Source: Culex pipiens pallens | Lineage: Eukaryota > Arthropoda > Insecta > Diptera > Culicidae | Length of the DNA: 64,000 nt | Direction: 5' to 3' | Assembly (NCBI RefSeq): GCF_016801865.2 | Contig: NC_068939.1 | Span: forward strand, 151,855,132 to 151,919,131 | Part shown: positions 63,791 through 64,000 of the stretch, piece by piece | Layout: each line of letters begins with the position of its first letter | How positions within the stretch are numbered: the first letter of the stretch is position 1 | Made by a program: the position numbers and the translations under genes | The notes under the pieces: generated by a model | The model's database searches: none | What the model was told of the DNA's origin: nothing | Seen by the model: the letters and a program-made list of their open reading frames with translations, nothing else

Positions 63791-63933
63791 GGATTTAAAA
63801 TCTAAAATACATGGAAACAACTCAATTTGTAAGAAGCGACCGCGTGGTCCCGTTTGTTTGGTTGTACACACACACACACACAACGTATACGCAATACATG
63901 CGCACGTAGATAACTCTATTGATTTAACATAAT

Positions 63934-64000
63934 TAGGGTTAATGAATTTTCACGATTTCGCGGACAGCGTGAAATTCGTGAAATTTGAAGATATCCGCGA
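63934..64000. mobile_element. Start of another hAT-like element, cut by the window edge
   Basis: TAGGGTTAATGAATTTTCAC and then TTCGCGGACAGCGTGAAAT match the left end of the element at 38496-39920. Confidence 0.7.

Overview
The window looks like a piece of a mosquito chromosome, most probably Culex. It is AT-rich, intron-rich and crowded with short non-autonomous transposons, foldback elements, tRNA-derived SINEs and satellite arrays of culicine type. The genus is inferred from repeat style, not from a marker gene. There are no bacterial operons, rRNA genes, CRISPR arrays or viral genes.

One protein-coding gene is clearly supported, on the minus strand: the 5' two-fifths or so of a secreted ADAMTS-type zinc metalloprotease. 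Eight coding exons (47221 down to 13286) join in a consistent reading frame with canonical GT/AG splice sites. They encode 444 residues plus two bases: signal peptide, Reprolysin-type propeptide, a very basic linker with a Cys-switch-like NCGT, a convertase site RIKR, and the reprolysin domain up to the zinc-binding HELGH. The last exon stops inside the active-site motif. The rest of the protein (third zinc His, disintegrin-like, thrombospondin and spacer regions) must lie to the left of the window. A second possible first coding exon with its own start codon, a strong donor and the right splice phase lies about 0.65 kb upstream of the first.

The rest is introns and flanks. 1-13.3 kb (downstream intron): a terminal-repeat element carrying a roughly 164-bp satellite, a 1.2-kb foldback, dispersed repeats, a second satellite element with a tRNA-like MITE nested in it, a TA-type MITE, and a roughly 321-bp satellite array. 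13.4-16.3 kb (intron 7): a 1.1-kb array of 9-bp units. 16.3-17.25 kb: four tightly packed exons. 17.25-30.16 kb (intron 3): degraded and intact foldbacks, TA-flanked elements and a 1.3-kb element full of TTTGGTA palindromes. 30.3-41.6 kb (intron 2): a foldback mosaic, an hAT-like element with an exact 8-bp target duplication and a SINE nested in it, and a GC-rich single-copy island. 41.8-47.1 kb (intron 1): short tandem duplications and a palindromic MITE. 47.2-48.3 kb: candidate promoter and 5' leader. 48.3-64 kb: upstream flank with a dimeric tRNA-derived SINE, another foldback, several TA-type MITEs, a further satellite-bearing element and more SINEs.

I found no evidence of a new multi-gene system. 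The most distinctive signals are terminal-repeat elements that carry variable numbers of satellite units, satellites with higher-order periods, tRNA-like cassettes inside DNA-transposon MITEs, nested insertions whose empty sites can be read from paralogous copies in the same window, and the possible alternative first exon of the ADAMTS gene.
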